This document shows, piece after piece, positions 43,898 to 53,579 of a stretch of DNA of 64,000 nt (position 1 is the first letter of the stretch; each line of letters begins with the position of its first letter). The position numbers were made by a program, and so were the translations under genes. The notes under the pieces were generated by a model that saw nothing but the letters and a program-made list of their open reading frames with translations, was not told the DNA's origin and ran no database searches. This stretch comes from an uncultured Alphaproteobacteria bacterium (GTDB lineage: Bacteria > Pseudomonadota > Alphaproteobacteria > JAPOUT01 > G958296285), in assembly GCA_958296285.1 (NCBI GenBank), contig OY282459.1:1668999-1732998 (forward strand). The letters are read 5' to 3'.

Positions 43898-45238
43898 TTA
43901 AGCGGCTTCTTGTTGGAGGGCTTGGGCGAGTTCGTCCAGCGCGTCTCGGATGAGATCGACATTGTCGCCTTCGCCCATGATGCGGATGACGGGTTCGGTG
44001 CCCGAATGTCGGACGATGAGTCGGGCGTCCTTCCCGAGTTTTTCTTTGGCTTTTCGGATGATTTGGGCGGTTTTTCCTTGATGGAGGGGGATTTGTTTTT
44101 CGCTTCGGACATTTCGGAGGATTTGGGGCGCGGGCTGAAAGCATTCGGCGATGGCGCTTGCCGGCTTATCGGCGATTTGGAGGGCGGCGAGGATTTGGAG
44201 CGCGGAGATGAGTCCGTCTCCTGTCGTTGAGAAATCGCTCATCAGGAGGTGTCCCGACTGCTCGCCGCCCAGATTGAATTGGTGGGATCGCATATATTCG
44301 GCGACATGGCGATCGCCGACATCGGTTCTATGGAGGGAGAGTTTTAAACTTTTGAGATAGCGTTCCAGTCCGAGGCTGGAGAGGATGGTCGCGACAATTC
44401 CGGGCTTAGAGAGTCGCTCTTTCGTCTGCCAGACGGAAGCGAGGAAGGCGAGGAGATGATCGCCGTCTAGGATTTTTCCCTTTTCGTCCGCGAGGATGAG
44501 TCTGTCGGCGTCTCCGTCCACGGCGATTCCGATATGAGCCTTGTGTTTTCGGACGGCTTGGCGCATGGCTTCGGGGCTTGTAGAGCCGCATTCTTTATTG
44601 ATATTGACTCCATCGGGTTTGTCGCCGATGGCGATGACGTCCGCGCCCAATGCGGAGAGGGTCTCGGGGGCGATTTTATAGGCTGCGCCATTGGCGCAAT
44701 CTATGACGATTCGCATATTTTTGAGGGTCATGGTTTTGGGGAAGGCTTGGGCGGCGAAATTTTGGTATCGCGCCTGCGCGTCTTGGAGGCGTTTGGCGCG
44801 CCCGATTTTTTCGGGCGGCGCGGCGTTTTCGGCGGTTTTCGGCATGAGGCTTTCTATTTGGCGCTCCATGGCGGCGGGGATTTTATATCCGTCAGGGGCG
44901 AAGAGTTTGACTCCATTATCTTGGAAATTATTATGAGAGGCGGAGATCATGATTCCGAGATCGGCTTTGAGGTTTTTTGTCAGATAGGCGACCGCCGGAG
45001 TCGGCACCGGCCCGCAGAGGAGAACCTCCATGCCCATGGAGGCGAGTCCTGAGGTGAGGGCGGATTCCACCATATATCCGGAGAGTCGGGTGTCTTTTCC
45101 GATGAGGGCGCGATGGCGCGTTTTTCCGCGCCGGCAGACTTCGCCCGCCGCCTGTCCGAGGCGCAGGAGCGTTGGCGCGTCCATTGGGAAGCGGTTGGCT
45201 TTGCCGCGGACGCCATCGGTGCCGAAGATTCTTTTCAT
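43898..45238 (-). CDS. glmM: phosphoglucosamine mutase GlmM
   Basis: A 446-residue enzyme that converts glucosamine-6-P to glucosamine-1-P for peptidoglycan and LPS. It has the start FGTDGVRGKAN, the active Ser in GIMISASHNNFQDNG, the metal loop DGDADR, GGEQSGH and the phosphate-binding RHSGTEPVIRIM. It follows folP and ftsH, a common alphaproteobacterial order. A 102-base gap separates it from folP. Confidence 0.97.
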   Translation of the reverse strand: MKRIFGTDGVRGKANRFPMDAPTLLRLGQAAGEVCRRGKTRHRALIGKDTRLSGYMVESALTSGLASMGMEVLLCGPVPTPAVAYLTKNLKADLGIMISASHNNFQDNGVKLFAPDGYKIPAAMERQIESLMPKTAENAAPPEKIGRAKRLQDAQARYQNFAAQAFPKTMTLKNMRIVIDCANGAAYKIAPETLSALGADVIAIGDKPDGVNINKECGSTSPEAMRQAVRKHKAHIGIAVDGDADRLILADEKGKILDGDHLLAFLASVWQTKERLSKPGIVATILSSLGLERYLKSLKLSLHRTDVGDRHVAEYMRSHQFNLGGEQSGHLLMSDFSTTGDGLISALQILAALQIADKPASAIAECFQPAPQILRNVRSEKQIPLHQGKTAQIIRKAKEKLGKDARLIVRHSGTEPVIRIMGEGDNVDLIRDALDELAQALQQEAA

Positions 45239-45340
45239 GTTTGTGTCTCCCCGTCTCCCTGCCTTATTCTCCGCATAATGAGAAAGAGGCGGGGATTATA
45301 GCGGTTTCGCGGTTTTTTGGGTTAATCAAGAAATATATCC

Positions 45341-46234
45341 TTATGTTTCATTATGTTTCGCGTGATGTTTTGCGTGTTTTGCCGTTTCGGCGCGGCGGAG
45401 GGCTTGAAGGATTCGGACGGCGTCTCGCAATGGAGCGGGCTGATGGGTTCGGACATAATCCGCGCCATTGAGGATGGCGGCGATTTCGGCGGTCAGCGTG
45501 GCGGCGTTGGTGTCCGAGGCTTGGCGGGCGATGGTTTTCTGCAGGAAGGATTTGCGCGAGACGGAGACGAGAACGGGCATATCGTATCGTTTTTTCATGT
45601 CGCCGATGCGGCTGATCATTCGGAAGGAGTTTTCGGGCTTGTTGCCGAGAAAGAAGCCCATTCCCGGATCCAAGACGAGTCTCTCTTTTTTGACGCCTGC
45701 CTTGGTGAGCGCGTTCAGTCTGTCGTCAAAGAAGCGCGAGACGGCGTCTTCTATTTTTCCCGGCGGAGGCTCGTCTCTGGTGGCTTTGCCTTTGGCTTGG
45801 ATGGCGTGCATGACGATGAGACGGCACGAGGATTGGGCGAGTTCGTCATAGAATTCGGGATCGGCAAAGCCCTGAATATCGTTCAAGAAGGCCGCGCCCT
45901 TTCGGATTGCGAAGCGCTGCGTTTCGGTCAGGAAGGAGTCTATAGAGAGGGGGATTTTGGGGATAAGAGCGTTGATGACGGGTTCAAGGCGGTTTTTCTC
46001 CTCGGCGCGGGAGACGGATTTGGCGTCAGGATGGGAGGACGCCGCGCCGATGTCCAAAATATCCGCGCCGTCTCTGATCAGGGTTTCGGCGTGATCGCAG
46101 GCTTTTCGGGCTTGGAGATAAAGCCCGCCATCGGAGAAGGAATCTTCGGTGATATTGAGGATTCCGAGGATTTTGGGGTTTGGCGGCGGCGAGGGCGGGG
46201 CGTCTTGACGCGGAGGCGGCGGAGGGGGGGTCAA
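45341..46234 (-). CDS. folP: dihydropteroate synthase FolP
   Basis: A 297-residue enzyme with ILGILNITEDSFSDGG, DIGAASSHPDA, LSIDSFL, ILNDIQGF, LDPGMGFFLG and VSVSRKSFL. It joins pABA to the pterin for folate synthesis. There is no ATG near the expected start. TTG at 46234, five bases after the ftsH stop, is the best candidate, giving a Pro-rich N-terminus; an ATG at 46393 deep inside ftsH is less likely. The C-terminus is His/Lys-rich (AKHAKHHAKHNET). Confidence 0.9.
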   Translation of the reverse strand: MTPPPPPPRQDAPPSPPPNPKILGILNITEDSFSDGGLYLQARKACDHAETLIRDGADILDIGAASSHPDAKSVSRAEEKNRLEPVINALIPKIPLSIDSFLTETQRFAIRKGAAFLNDIQGFADPEFYDELAQSSCRLIVMHAIQAKGKATRDEPPPGKIEDAVSRFFDDRLNALTKAGVKKERLVLDPGMGFFLGNKPENSFRMISRIGDMKKRYDMPVLVSVSRKSFLQKTIARQASDTNAATLTAEIAAILNGADYVRTHQPAPLRDAVRILQALRRAETAKHAKHHAKHNET

Positions 46235-46238
46235 GAGT

Positions 46239-48170
46239 TTAGGCGGGCTGCGGACGCGGCGGCGGCGGCGGGGCGAAGTCCGGCGCGTCCCCGACTTCGG
46301 GAACGGATGCGGAAGATCCTTTGACCTCTTCCTCTTTCGGCTCTTCTTCGTCTTCTGTTTTGCGCTCGGGCTTTTTGCCCTTGAGGAGGTCATGGATTTC
46401 GTCTCCCGTCAGAGATTCATATTCCAAGAGTCCCTGAGCGATGATCTCCAGCTCGTCTCTGTGTTTGACGATAATCTGGCGGGCTTTTTTATGCGCCTTC
46501 TCCACGAAGATTCGGACTTCGGCGTCTATGGCTTTCTGCGTTTCTTCGGAGGCGTTTTGCTGTCTTGCGATGGAATGTCCGAGGAAGATTTCCTCCTCAT
46601 TCTCGTGATAGGCGAGCGGTCCCAGCTTGTCGCTGAGTCCATATTGGGTGACCATGGCTTTGGCGAGTCGGGTTGCCATGCGGATGTCGGAGGACGCGCC
46701 GGAGGTGACTTTTTCATGTCCAAAAACTTCCTCTTCGGCGACTCTGCCGCCCATGGCGACAGCGAGGTCGGCGTGGAGTTTCTCGCGGCTGTGCGAGAGT
46801 CGGTCGCGTTCAGGCAGGCGCATGACCATGCCGAGCGCGCGCCCTCTTGGGATGATGGTCGCCTTATAGATGGGATCGGAGGCCGGCATATGGAGCGAGA
46901 CGAGGGCGTGTCCGCCTTCATGATAGGCGGTCAGCCGCTTCTCTTCATCGGTGATGACCATGGATCGGCGCTCGGCGCCCATCATGACTTTGTCTTTGGC
47001 GTCTTCAAACTCGTTCATTCCGACAAGCCTGCGACCGCGCCTCGCGGCGAGGAGGGCGGCTTCATTGACGAGATTGGCGAGATCGGCGCCTGAGAATCCG
47101 GGCGTGCCGCGGGCGATGGTTCTAGCCTCCACATCCGGGGAGAGGGGCACTTTCCGCATATGGACTTTGAGGATTTTCTCGCGCCCGATAATATCGGGAT
47201 TTGGAACGACCACCTGTCTGTCAAAGCGTCCGGGTCTGAGGAGCGCGGGGTCAAGCACGTCAGGACGGTTTGTGGCGGCGATGAGGATGATTCCTTCATT
47301 GGCTTCAAAGCCGTCCATTTCCACGAGGAGCTGATTGAGGGTTTGCTCGCGCTCGTCATTTCCGCCGCCGAGTCCCGCGCCGCGATGCCGTCCGACGGCG
47401 TCTATTTCGTCCATGAAGATGATGCAGGGGGCGTTTTTCTTGGCTCTCTCAAACATGTCGCGGACTCGGCTCGCGCCGACTCCGACGAACATTTCCACGA
47501 AATCGGAGCCTGAGATCGTGAAGAAGGGGACATCGGCTTCGCCAGCGATAGCGCGGGCGAGGAGGGTCTTGCCCGTGCCGGGCGGCCCGACCAGCAGGAC
47601 GCCTCTTGGGATTCTGCCGCCCAGTTGCTGAAATTTGGACGGGTCTTTCAGGAATTCCACGATTTCGCGCAAATCTTCTTTGGCTTCGTCAATGCCCGCG
47701 ACATCCTTGAAGGTGATTTTGTCGGCGCTGTCCGAGAGCAGGCGCGCGCGGGATCGTCCGAAGCCCATGGCTCGTGATCCTCCGCCCTGCATTTGCCGCA
47801 TGAAGAAGATCCAGACTCCGATCAGCAGCAGCATAGGGAACCACGAGAGCAGGATTGCGAGGAGGGAGATTCCTTTGCTTTCCGGGGGTTTCGCGGTGAT
47901 ATTGACTCCGCGATTGTGGAGTCTCTCAATGAGGTTTGGGTCGTCTGGAGCGTAGCTGTGGAATTCGCGTCCATTATGCATTTTGCCGTGGATGTCGCTG
48001 CCCTCCATGACGACATCGCGGACATTCCCCGCCTCCACTTCGGCGAGGAGTTGCGAGAAGGTGATGTCTTCTTTTTGGCTCGCGCGATCGGCGCTCTGAA
48101 AGAGGTTAAAGAGCAAGACGAGGGCGATGAGGAGAGCCGCGAAAAGGATGATATGTCGGAGACTGGTCAT
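46239..48170 (-). CDS. ftsH: ATP-dependent zinc metalloprotease FtsH
   Basis: A 643-residue membrane protease. Membrane helices are near 5-22 and 103-124, Walker A GPPGTGKT at 195-202, Walker [12 protein letters not shown] region [20 protein letters not shown], and zinc site HEGGH at 417-421. It degrades misfolded and regulatory membrane and cytosolic proteins. Its start overlaps the 3' end of tilS by 65 bases. The Pro-rich C-terminus is ordinary for the group. Confidence 0.97.
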   Translation of the reverse strand: MTSLRHIILFAALLIALVLLFNLFQSADRASQKEDITFSQLLAEVEAGNVRDVVMEGSDIHGKMHNGREFHSYAPDDPNLIERLHNRGVNITAKPPESKGISLLAILLSWFPMLLLIGVWIFFMRQMQGGGSRAMGFGRSRARLLSDSADKITFKDVAGIDEAKEDLREIVEFLKDPSKFQQLGGRIPRGVLLVGPPGTGKTLLARAIAGEADVPFFTISGSDFVEMFVGVGASRVRDMFERAKKNAPCIIFMDEIDAVGRHRGAGLGGGNDEREQTLNQLLVEMDGFEANEGIILIAATNRPDVLDPALLRPGRFDRQVVVPNPDIIGREKILKVHMRKVPLSPDVEARTIARGTPGFSGADLANLVNEAALLAARRGRRLVGMNEFEDAKDKVMMGAERRSMVITDEEKRLTAYHEGGHALVSLHMPASDPIYKATIIPRGRALGMVMRLPERDRLSHSREKLHADLAVAMGGRVAEEEVFGHEKVTSGASSDIRMATRLAKAMVTQYGLSDKLGPLAYHENEEEIFLGHSIARQQNASEETQKAIDAEVRIFVEKAHKKARQIIVKHRDELEIIAQGLLEYESLTGDEIHDLLKGKKPERKTEDEEEPKEEEVKGSSASVPEVGDAPDFAPPPPPRPQPA

Positions 48171-49215
48171 GGGGATAATATAGGTTTTTTGGTCTTCCTT
48201 TGCAAGACGGAGGCTGAGGGAGGAAGAGGATTTCGCGCTCTTTTGGGACGCAGAGACATTGGGCGAGGGTTCGGGTTTTTGGATTTTTTTCTGTCAAAGC
48301 GCGATGGAGCGCGAGGAGTTTTCGGCTTTTGGGGGGCATCGGATCGCCTGTGATGGTTTTTAGGATTTTTTGGATCGCTCTGACGGCGATTTCCCGATGG
48401 ACATCGCGGAGCGCTTGGGCGTTGAGACGGCATCGCGCGCCCTGCCATGAGGCGTGGCGTTTTAGGAAGATTCGCGCGGCATGGTTAAGGATTTCGCGCA
48501 GAGCGGCGGCGTTTTCGGCGGCGTTGGCGAGTCTGTTGGGCGAAAAGCCTTGTTTTTCAAGGCGCGGGAGCTGCTGACGGATTCGGGTTCGGGCGAAGGC
48601 GGGGTTTTGGTTGGCGGGGTCTTCTGTCCAGAGGATTCCCTTTTCCCGCAATCGGTTTCTGAGACGCGCTTTGGGGACGGCGAGGAGGGGTCTCGCGAGG
48701 GCGATTCCGTCTCGCATGGCAAGAGGACGCATGGCGGCGAGTCCGTCCAACCCGCTTTGGTGGGAGAGGCGGATCAGGAAGGTCTCCGCCTGATCTTCAA
48801 GATGATGGGCGAGCATAATGATTGGGACGCGATTGCGCCGGCACCATCGGGTCATCAGACCGTATCGGACTTGTCGCGCGCGGGCTTGGAGGGCGGTTTT
48901 TGGGGCTTCGCCTCTATGGCGGAGGATGACGGGGGCGATGCCGCGCGATTTGGCGAAAGCGGCGGCGATTCGGGCTTCCAGAGCGGCGTCTTTTCGGAGG
49001 GCGTGATCTATAATGAGAGCGAAGACGGAGACTTCCCTTCCCTCTCGGCGCTTCCAACAAGCGATGAGATCGGCGAGCGCCATGGAGTCGCCGCCGCCTG
49101 AGAGGGCGATGGCGAGAGATTTTTTTGGGCGGAATGGTTTGAGGAGCTTGGCGAATTCAGCGTCCGAGAGGGGGGCGGCGGGCGCGGCGGCGGGTGAGAG
49201 GTCTATTGCTCGCAT
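48106..49215 (-). CDS. tilS: tRNA(Ile)-lysidine synthase TilS
   Basis: A 369-residue PP-loop enzyme that makes lysidine at C34 of tRNA-Ile. It has [54 protein letters not shown] and [18 protein letters not shown]. The start ATG at 49215 overlaps the end of cpoB by 13 bases. The C-terminal substrate domain seems short, as in many alphaproteobacteria. Confidence 0.93.
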   Translation of the reverse strand: MRAIDLSPAAAPAAPLSDAEFAKLLKPFRPKKSLAIALSGGGDSMALADLIACWKRREGREVSVFALIIDHALRKDAALEARIAAAFAKSRGIAPVILRHRGEAPKTALQARARQVRYGLMTRWCRRNRVPIIMLAHHLEDQAETFLIRLSHQSGLDGLAAMRPLAMRDGIALARPLLAVPKARLRNRLREKGILWTEDPANQNPAFARTRIRQQLPRLEKQGFSPNRLANAAENAAALREILNHAARIFLKRHASWQGARCRLNAQALRDVHREIAVRAIQKILKTITGDPMPPKSRKLLALHRALTEKNPKTRTLAQCLCVPKEREILFLPQPPSCKGRPKNLYYPHDQSPTYHPFRGSPHRPRLAL

Positions 49216-49967
49216 TTGGCTTTTTGGACTTCCAGTCTGGCGCGGTTTTTGATTCTCGGCGGCGCCTCTGGGAATCTTTGGCTGAGACTTCGGAGGGTTG
49301 TGCAGGCTTGTTCTTTTTGTCCCAATTCTCCGAGCGAGATTCCGAGTTTGAGAAGACTGTCGGGGGCGCGTTTTCCTTCGCCATATGAGGAATATCCTTC
49401 CAGATAGGCGTCTGCGGCGTTTTTGAACTCGCCTTGGGAGTAATGGAGTTCGCCCAGCCAATAGAGCGCCTCGCCGGCGCGGGGATGATCGGGAAATCGC
49501 TCAAGAAAGATGGAGATGGCTTTGGCGGCTTCGCGGAAGTTTCTTTTATCCAAGAGCAGTTGAACGGCATATTCAAAGAGGTCGTCTGGATCGGAGGGGA
49601 TTTCGCGCTCTGTCGGGGTTTGGCTTTCGGCGGCGGCGGGATTTTTTGAGGCGATTTTGTCTTCCTGATCGCGGAGTCGGAGCTCTACGTCGCTTTTGAG
49701 ATTTTGGAATTTTTTCTGTGTTTGTCGGGCGAGATATTGGGCTTCTTCCACGCTGCCGTTCATTTTTCGGACATTTTCCTCAATGCGCCCGATTCGGAGG
49801 GAGGTCTCGGCGAGGGTTTTTTCCAGAGCGTTGAGGCGTTCTAAGATTTCCTTCTGTTGATCGCTGTTATCGTCTTGGGCGCGGACGGGCGCGTGGAGGA
49901 GGGCGGCGGCGATCAGAGCGGCGCAGAAGAGGCTCGCGCTCAAGAGAAAAGGACGGGCGTGCCGCAT
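49203..49967 (-). CDS. cpoB: Tol-Pal system protein CpoB (YbgF)
   Basis: A 254-residue periplasmic protein: signal peptide (to about 30, VRAQ), coiled coil (about 40-95, LERLNALEKTLAETSLRIGRIEENV) and C-terminal TPR repeats (LFEYAVQLLLDKRNFREAAK, EALYWLGELHYSQGEFKNAA). It links outer-membrane constriction to peptidoglycan synthesis in other bacteria. It is the last tol-pal gene. Confidence 0.93.
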   Translation of the reverse strand: MRHARPFLLSASLFCAALIAAALLHAPVRAQDDNSDQQKEILERLNALEKTLAETSLRIGRIEENVRKMNGSVEEAQYLARQTQKKFQNLKSDVELRLRDQEDKIASKNPAAAESQTPTEREIPSDPDDLFEYAVQLLLDKRNFREAAKAISIFLERFPDHPRAGEALYWLGELHYSQGEFKNAADAYLEGYSSYGEGKRAPDSLLKLGISLGELGQKEQACTTLRSLSQRFPEAPPRIKNRARLEVQKAKCEQ

Positions 49968-50054
49968 GATGGGGTTCGCCTCTCAAATTTGGCTTGTTTG
50001 ACCCGCGCCTCGCATGAGCGGAGGACTCGTCTCCCCTTCAGAGACGGCTGGGCT

Positions 50055-50573
50055 TCAGCTGGCGCCGTTGATGACGACGACGGATCGGCGATTGACCTTC
50101 CAGCATCTTTCGCGGGAGCATCCGGCGACTGGTCTTTCCTTGCCATAGGAGGCGACTTGGATTCGGGAGGCGTCCATTCCTGACGCGACCATGGCGTCTC
50201 GGAGGGCTGTCGCGCGGCGCAATCCGAGCGCGAGATTATATTCGCGGGTTCCGCGCTCATCGCAATGCCCCTCAATGGTGATGGTGGCGCTGGGGTTCTT
50301 ATTGAGGAATTTGACCTGCTGTTCCACGATGTCTCTGGCGGAGATTTTGATCCGCGAGGAGTTTTTTTCAAAGAAGACGCGATCTCCGACATTGACGACA
50401 AGGAAGCGCGCCATATCTTTAGGCGAAGTGAGGCTTCCGAAGTCAAATTGGTCAAAATCCTTGCCCATGGATCCGGAGAATCCGCCTCCGCCGAGCAGGC
50501 TTCCGCACGCGGCGGTGGTCAAGAGAAGGGCGCATGAGAATCCTATGGCGAGGACGGAACGCGAATGAGACAT
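50055..50573 (-). CDS. pal: peptidoglycan-associated lipoprotein Pal
   Basis: A 172-residue lipoprotein: lipobox LTTAACGS, short linker, OmpA-like domain (VFFEKNSSRIKISARDIVEQ, TITIEGHCDERGTREYNLALGLRRA). GRRA-type and DERGT motifs bind diaminopimelate in peptidoglycan. AGGAG precedes the ATG. It has its own candidate promoter upstream. Confidence 0.97.
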   Translation of the reverse strand: MSHSRSVLAIGFSCALLLTTAACGSLLGGGGFSGSMGKDFDQFDFGSLTSPKDMARFLVVNVGDRVFFEKNSSRIKISARDIVEQQVKFLNKNPSATITIEGHCDERGTREYNLALGLRRATALRDAMVASGMDASRIQVASYGKERPVAGCSRERCWKVNRRSVVVINGAS

Positions 50574-50644
50574 TTTTAACTCCTTTGATGGAATCGGAGG
50601 ATATGGTCGCGGAGATTTCGCCCCGCATGCATTTCTCTTGCGAG

Positions 50645-50673
50645 CCTATAGCATAGGGGGAGATTTTTAGCAA
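50645..50673 (-). promoter_or_regulatory. candidate promoter for pal
   Basis: On the - strand TTGCTA (50673-50668) and TATAGG (50650-50645) are 17 bases apart, in the 194-base tolB-pal gap. It could give pal extra expression apart from the tol operon. Confidence 0.45.
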
Positions 50674-50767
50674 AGTCTGATGTTTGAGAAAAGGAATTTA
50701 TTTATGGCTTTTTCGTGATGCCGAGCGCGGGGAGGCGAGCGGGGCGCATGGCTATCGTGTTTTGGCT

Positions 50768-52192
50768 TTATGACGGGGCGTCCGAGCCTTCCAACAGAGG
50801 CGACCACGCCGGATCGGAGGCGAAGCCGGGCGTTGAGAGTTTCTGCTCATTATAGCCCGTGAGATCCACCGACCAGATGCTTGGCCCGCCCTGCTCTCCC
50901 GGCGTGTCTCGGAAGAAGAGGATGACTCGGCCATTGGGCGACCAAGTCGGCCCTTCATTATGGTATCCGCTTGTGAGGATTCGCTCGCCTGTTCCGTCAG
51001 GTCGGATGACTCCGATGAGGAATCGTCCCTGATAGGTTTTGGTGAAAGCGATGAGGTCTCCGCGGGGCGACCAGACGGGCGTTCCGTAAGCGCCTTCGCC
51101 GAAGGTGATTCGGCGGACATTGGTTCCGTCGGCGCTCATGACGTAGATTTGCTGTGATCCGCCGCGGTCTGATTCGAAGGCGATATATTTTCCGTCTGGC
51201 GAATAGGATGGGGCTGTGTCTATGGCGGCGGTGTTTGTCAGGGGCTGGAGTTCGCGCGTTCCGAGTCGCATTTTATAGAGATCGGTGTTTCCGCCGCGCG
51301 CGAGGCTCATAATGAGATGGTTGCCGTCTGGGGTGAATCGGGGGGCGAAGGTCATGCCTTTAAAATCGCCTACGATCTCATGGATATTTTTCGTGACGTT
51401 GTGAAGATGGACTCTGGCGACCGAATCCACCCATGAGACATAGGTGAGTTCTTGGAGGGTTGGGCTGAATCTGGGCGTGATGACGAGGTCTTCTCCGTCC
51501 GTGAGGGGCTGCGGCTCGTATCCGTCCTGATCCATGATGGAGAGTCGCTTGACGCGATTGTTTTTGGGTCCCGTTTCTTCCACGAAGACGATTCGGGTGT
51601 TGAAATATCCGCTTTCGCCCGTGAGTCTCTGATAGATGGCGTCCGCGATGATATGCCCGATTCGCCTTTTGTTGAGGAGGGTGGCGACATATTGGAATCC
51701 GATCATTTGCTCTTCGGCGTAGGTGTCCCAGAGTCGGAAGGAGACGTTCCAGCTGCCGTCCGCGCGCGGGGCGATATTTCCGACAATGATGGCGTCCGCT
51801 TTGATGGCGCGCCAATCGGCGAAGCGCGGGATTTCGCCGATTTGGTCGGGCTTCTCGGCGAAGATTTCGGGGTTGAGCAATTTGAAGAGTCCGGATCGCT
51901 TCAGGTCTCCTGCGATCACGTCTCGGATTTCCTGCGCCATATTGGCTTCCTGTTCCAACAGTTCTTCTTCTTCTAATGAGAGTTGGGCGTCCGGCGCTCT
52001 TTTGAGATCGGAGGCGATTTGGAAAGAGAGGACGGCGATAGGCAGCGGATCCACATTGCCCTGCGTGATGTCTATTTCCAGTTCGGCGCGCGCCGGGGGC
52101 GCCGGAGGCGCGAGGGGCGCGAGGGCGAAGATGGCGGCGATCGCGCAAGAGACAAGGGCTGAGCGCGGCGCGTTTGGCGTGTTTTTTGTCAT
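50768..52192 (-). CDS. tolB: Tol-Pal system beta-propeller protein TolB
   Basis: A 474-residue periplasmic protein: signal peptide (ending ARA), an N-terminal domain (VLSFQIASDLKRAPDA) and a six-bladed propeller with WD40-like PD40 repeats (APSYSPDGKYIAFESDRGG, TPVWSPRGDLIAFTKT, GPTWSPNGRVILFFR). AGGA precedes the ATG at 52192. It binds Pal. Confidence 0.96.
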   Translation of the reverse strand: MTKNTPNAPRSALVSCAIAAIFALAPLAPPAPPARAELEIDITQGNVDPLPIAVLSFQIASDLKRAPDAQLSLEEEELLEQEANMAQEIRDVIAGDLKRSGLFKLLNPEIFAEKPDQIGEIPRFADWRAIKADAIIVGNIAPRADGSWNVSFRLWDTYAEEQMIGFQYVATLLNKRRIGHIIADAIYQRLTGESGYFNTRIVFVEETGPKNNRVKRLSIMDQDGYEPQPLTDGEDLVITPRFSPTLQELTYVSWVDSVARVHLHNVTKNIHEIVGDFKGMTFAPRFTPDGNHLIMSLARGGNTDLYKMRLGTRELQPLTNTAAIDTAPSYSPDGKYIAFESDRGGSQQIYVMSADGTNVRRITFGEGAYGTPVWSPRGDLIAFTKTYQGRFLIGVIRPDGTGERILTSGYHNEGPTWSPNGRVILFFRDTPGEQGGPSIWSVDLTGYNEQKLSTPGFASDPAWSPLLEGSDAPS

Positions 52193-52222
52193 GGTGATTT
52201 TTCCTCCCATTTGGTCTCCGCC

Positions 52223-52870
52223 TTAGCTCTCCAACATTTCGGCGGCGGAGAAGGTTAGCACCATTTCCTTCCAAGCGTGATATTTCTCGGCGGGCATTTT
52301 GAAGGGCTGGCATCGTCTGATGGCGCGGAGGGCGCTTTCGGCGGCGGTTCGGAAGAAACTGTCTCTTCCGCGCATGGAAGTGAGGAGGACGGGCTGCGAG
52401 AGCATTCTGCCGTCAGGGGCGAGGAAGATTCGGATTTTGACGGTGATCTTATGGATATTTTTCGCGCCTGCCGGGACAGACCAGCATTTCCGCATTTGAT
52501 ATTTGAAGGCGTCTATGTCGGTGGGCGAGAGTTCCTCATGTCCGAGGTCTGGGATGAGTTGGCTTTGCTCTTTGGGGAGTTTATCCAAGAGGGCGGCGAT
52601 TTTATCGGGGTCAAAGGGGGGGAGGGCGGGTCTTTTATCATCCAGTCTGGGGACGGCGGTGATGAACTCCATGCTGAAATTGGCGGGCATTGGGATGAGT
52701 TCCACTTCCAGATGGATCTCTTTGGGTTTTTCCGGCGTGATGATTCTGGTCTCCACCTCCGGCACGACAAGGAAAGAGACGAGGAGCGCCGCGCCATGAA
52801 TGGCTGCCGAGATGATGATCGGCTTTTTCATTGGGTGGATAGGCGGTTTGATGTCTTTTGGGGCGTCCAT
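52223..52870 (-). CDS. tolA: TolA-like energy transducer, unusually short
   Basis: A 215-residue protein with one membrane helix (about 15-34, IIISAAIHGAALLVSFLVV) and a C-terminal TolA/TonB-like domain (DAFKYQMRKCWSVPAGAKNI, VKIRIFLAPDGRM, ESALRAIRRCQPFKMP). The long Lys/Ala-rich spanning domain II of usual TolA is nearly absent; only about 80 residues lie between. Position between tolR and tolB supports the name. The ATG follows the tolR stop by one base. A Lys-rich tail is instead found on TolR. Confidence 0.88.
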   Translation of the reverse strand: MDAPKDIKPPIHPMKKPIIISAAIHGAALLVSFLVVPEVETRIITPEKPKEIHLEVELIPMPANFSMEFITAVPRLDDKRPALPPFDPDKIAALLDKLPKEQSQLIPDLGHEELSPTDIDAFKYQMRKCWSVPAGAKNIHKITVKIRIFLAPDGRMLSQPVLLTSMRGRDSFFRTAAESALRAIRRCQPFKMPAEKYHAWKEMVLTFSAAEMLES

Positions 52871-52871
52871 A

Positions 52872-53531
52872 TTATTTGGAGGTTTTGGAGGTTTGGGAGG
52901 TTTTCGGGGATTTGGGGGCAGCCCTTTTGGGCGCGGCCTTTTTGGGCGCGGCTTTTTGGGGAGAGGCTTTTTTAGGCGAGGCTTTTTTGGGCGCAGCCCT
53001 TTTGGGCGAGGCCTTTTTGGGCGCAGCTTTTTTGGCGGCGGGTTTAGAGATGGCGGGTTTTTTGGCTTTGGCTTTTTGGGTTTTTTCTTCCGGCATAAAG
53101 GCTTTGGAGAGGGGGGCTGTGACGAGGGCGACTCGGCGGAATCCTGCGACATTGAGCGCGGCGACCACTTCCATCATGCGTCCGTAATTGATGGCTTGGT
53201 CGCCTTTGACGTAGATTCGCTGGTTTTTATCGTTTTTGGCGGCGGCTTGGAGTCGGCTGATGAGTTCGGCTTTTGGGACTTGGTCTTTTTGGATGAAGAT
53301 TTTTCCGTCCGCGTTGACGGAGAGGGTGAGGGGCTGTTCGTCTCCTTTGATTTTTCGGGCTTGGGTTTTGGGGAGATCCACGGCGACTCCTGTTGTGAGG
53401 AGAGGCGCGGTGATCATAAAGACGATGAGGAGGACGAGCATGACGTCGACGAAAGGCGTGACGTTGATTTCGCTCATAGGCGCGCCATATCGTCTTTTCG
53501 GGGCGCTTTTGGGGCGTTGATTTTGGGTCAT
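52872..53531 (-). CDS. tolR: TolR (ExbD family) with histone-H1-like Lys/Ala/Pro tail
   Basis: A 219-residue protein. Residues 1-146 are a normal Tol[22 protein letters not shown] with the channel Asp29, and a periplasmic domain ([21 protein letters not shown]). Residues 147-219 are an unusual tail with about nine 5-residue units of the [15 protein letters not shown] type. Position between tolQ and tolA is standard. The tail faces the periplasm by topology. Confidence 0.93.
   Translation of the reverse strand: MTQNQRPKSAPKRRYGAPMSEINVTPFVDVMLVLLIVFMITAPLLTTGVAVDLPKTQARKIKGDEQPLTLSVNADGKIFIQKDQVPKAELISRLQAAAKNDKNQRIYVKGDQAINYGRMMEVVAALNVAGFRRVALVTAPLSKAFMPEEKTQKAKAKKPAISKPAAKKAAPKKASPKRAAPKKASPKKASPQKAAPKKAAPKRAAPKSPKTSQTSKTSK
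52911..53042 (-). repeat. 15-base tandem repeats encoding the TolR tail
   Basis: About nine imperfect 15-base units encode KKAAP-like pentapeptides. The opposite strand reads as a Gly/Phe-rich open frame, which is a shadow. Confidence 0.8.
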
Positions 53532-53579
53532 GGGATTGTGTCGGGGGCGTGGGGGCGCGGGGGGCGGAGGGGAAGGATT

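Noticed and set aside
43898..44112. An upstream extension of thiD by 74 codons.
   Set aside because: It would lie inside glmM and is low-complexity; the kinase fold starts at the ATG at 43890.
46235..46393. A folP start at the ATG at 46393.
   Set aside because: It would overlap ftsH by 155 bases and add a basic, Pro-rich stretch unlike FolP. TTG at 46234 is the better guess, though not proven.
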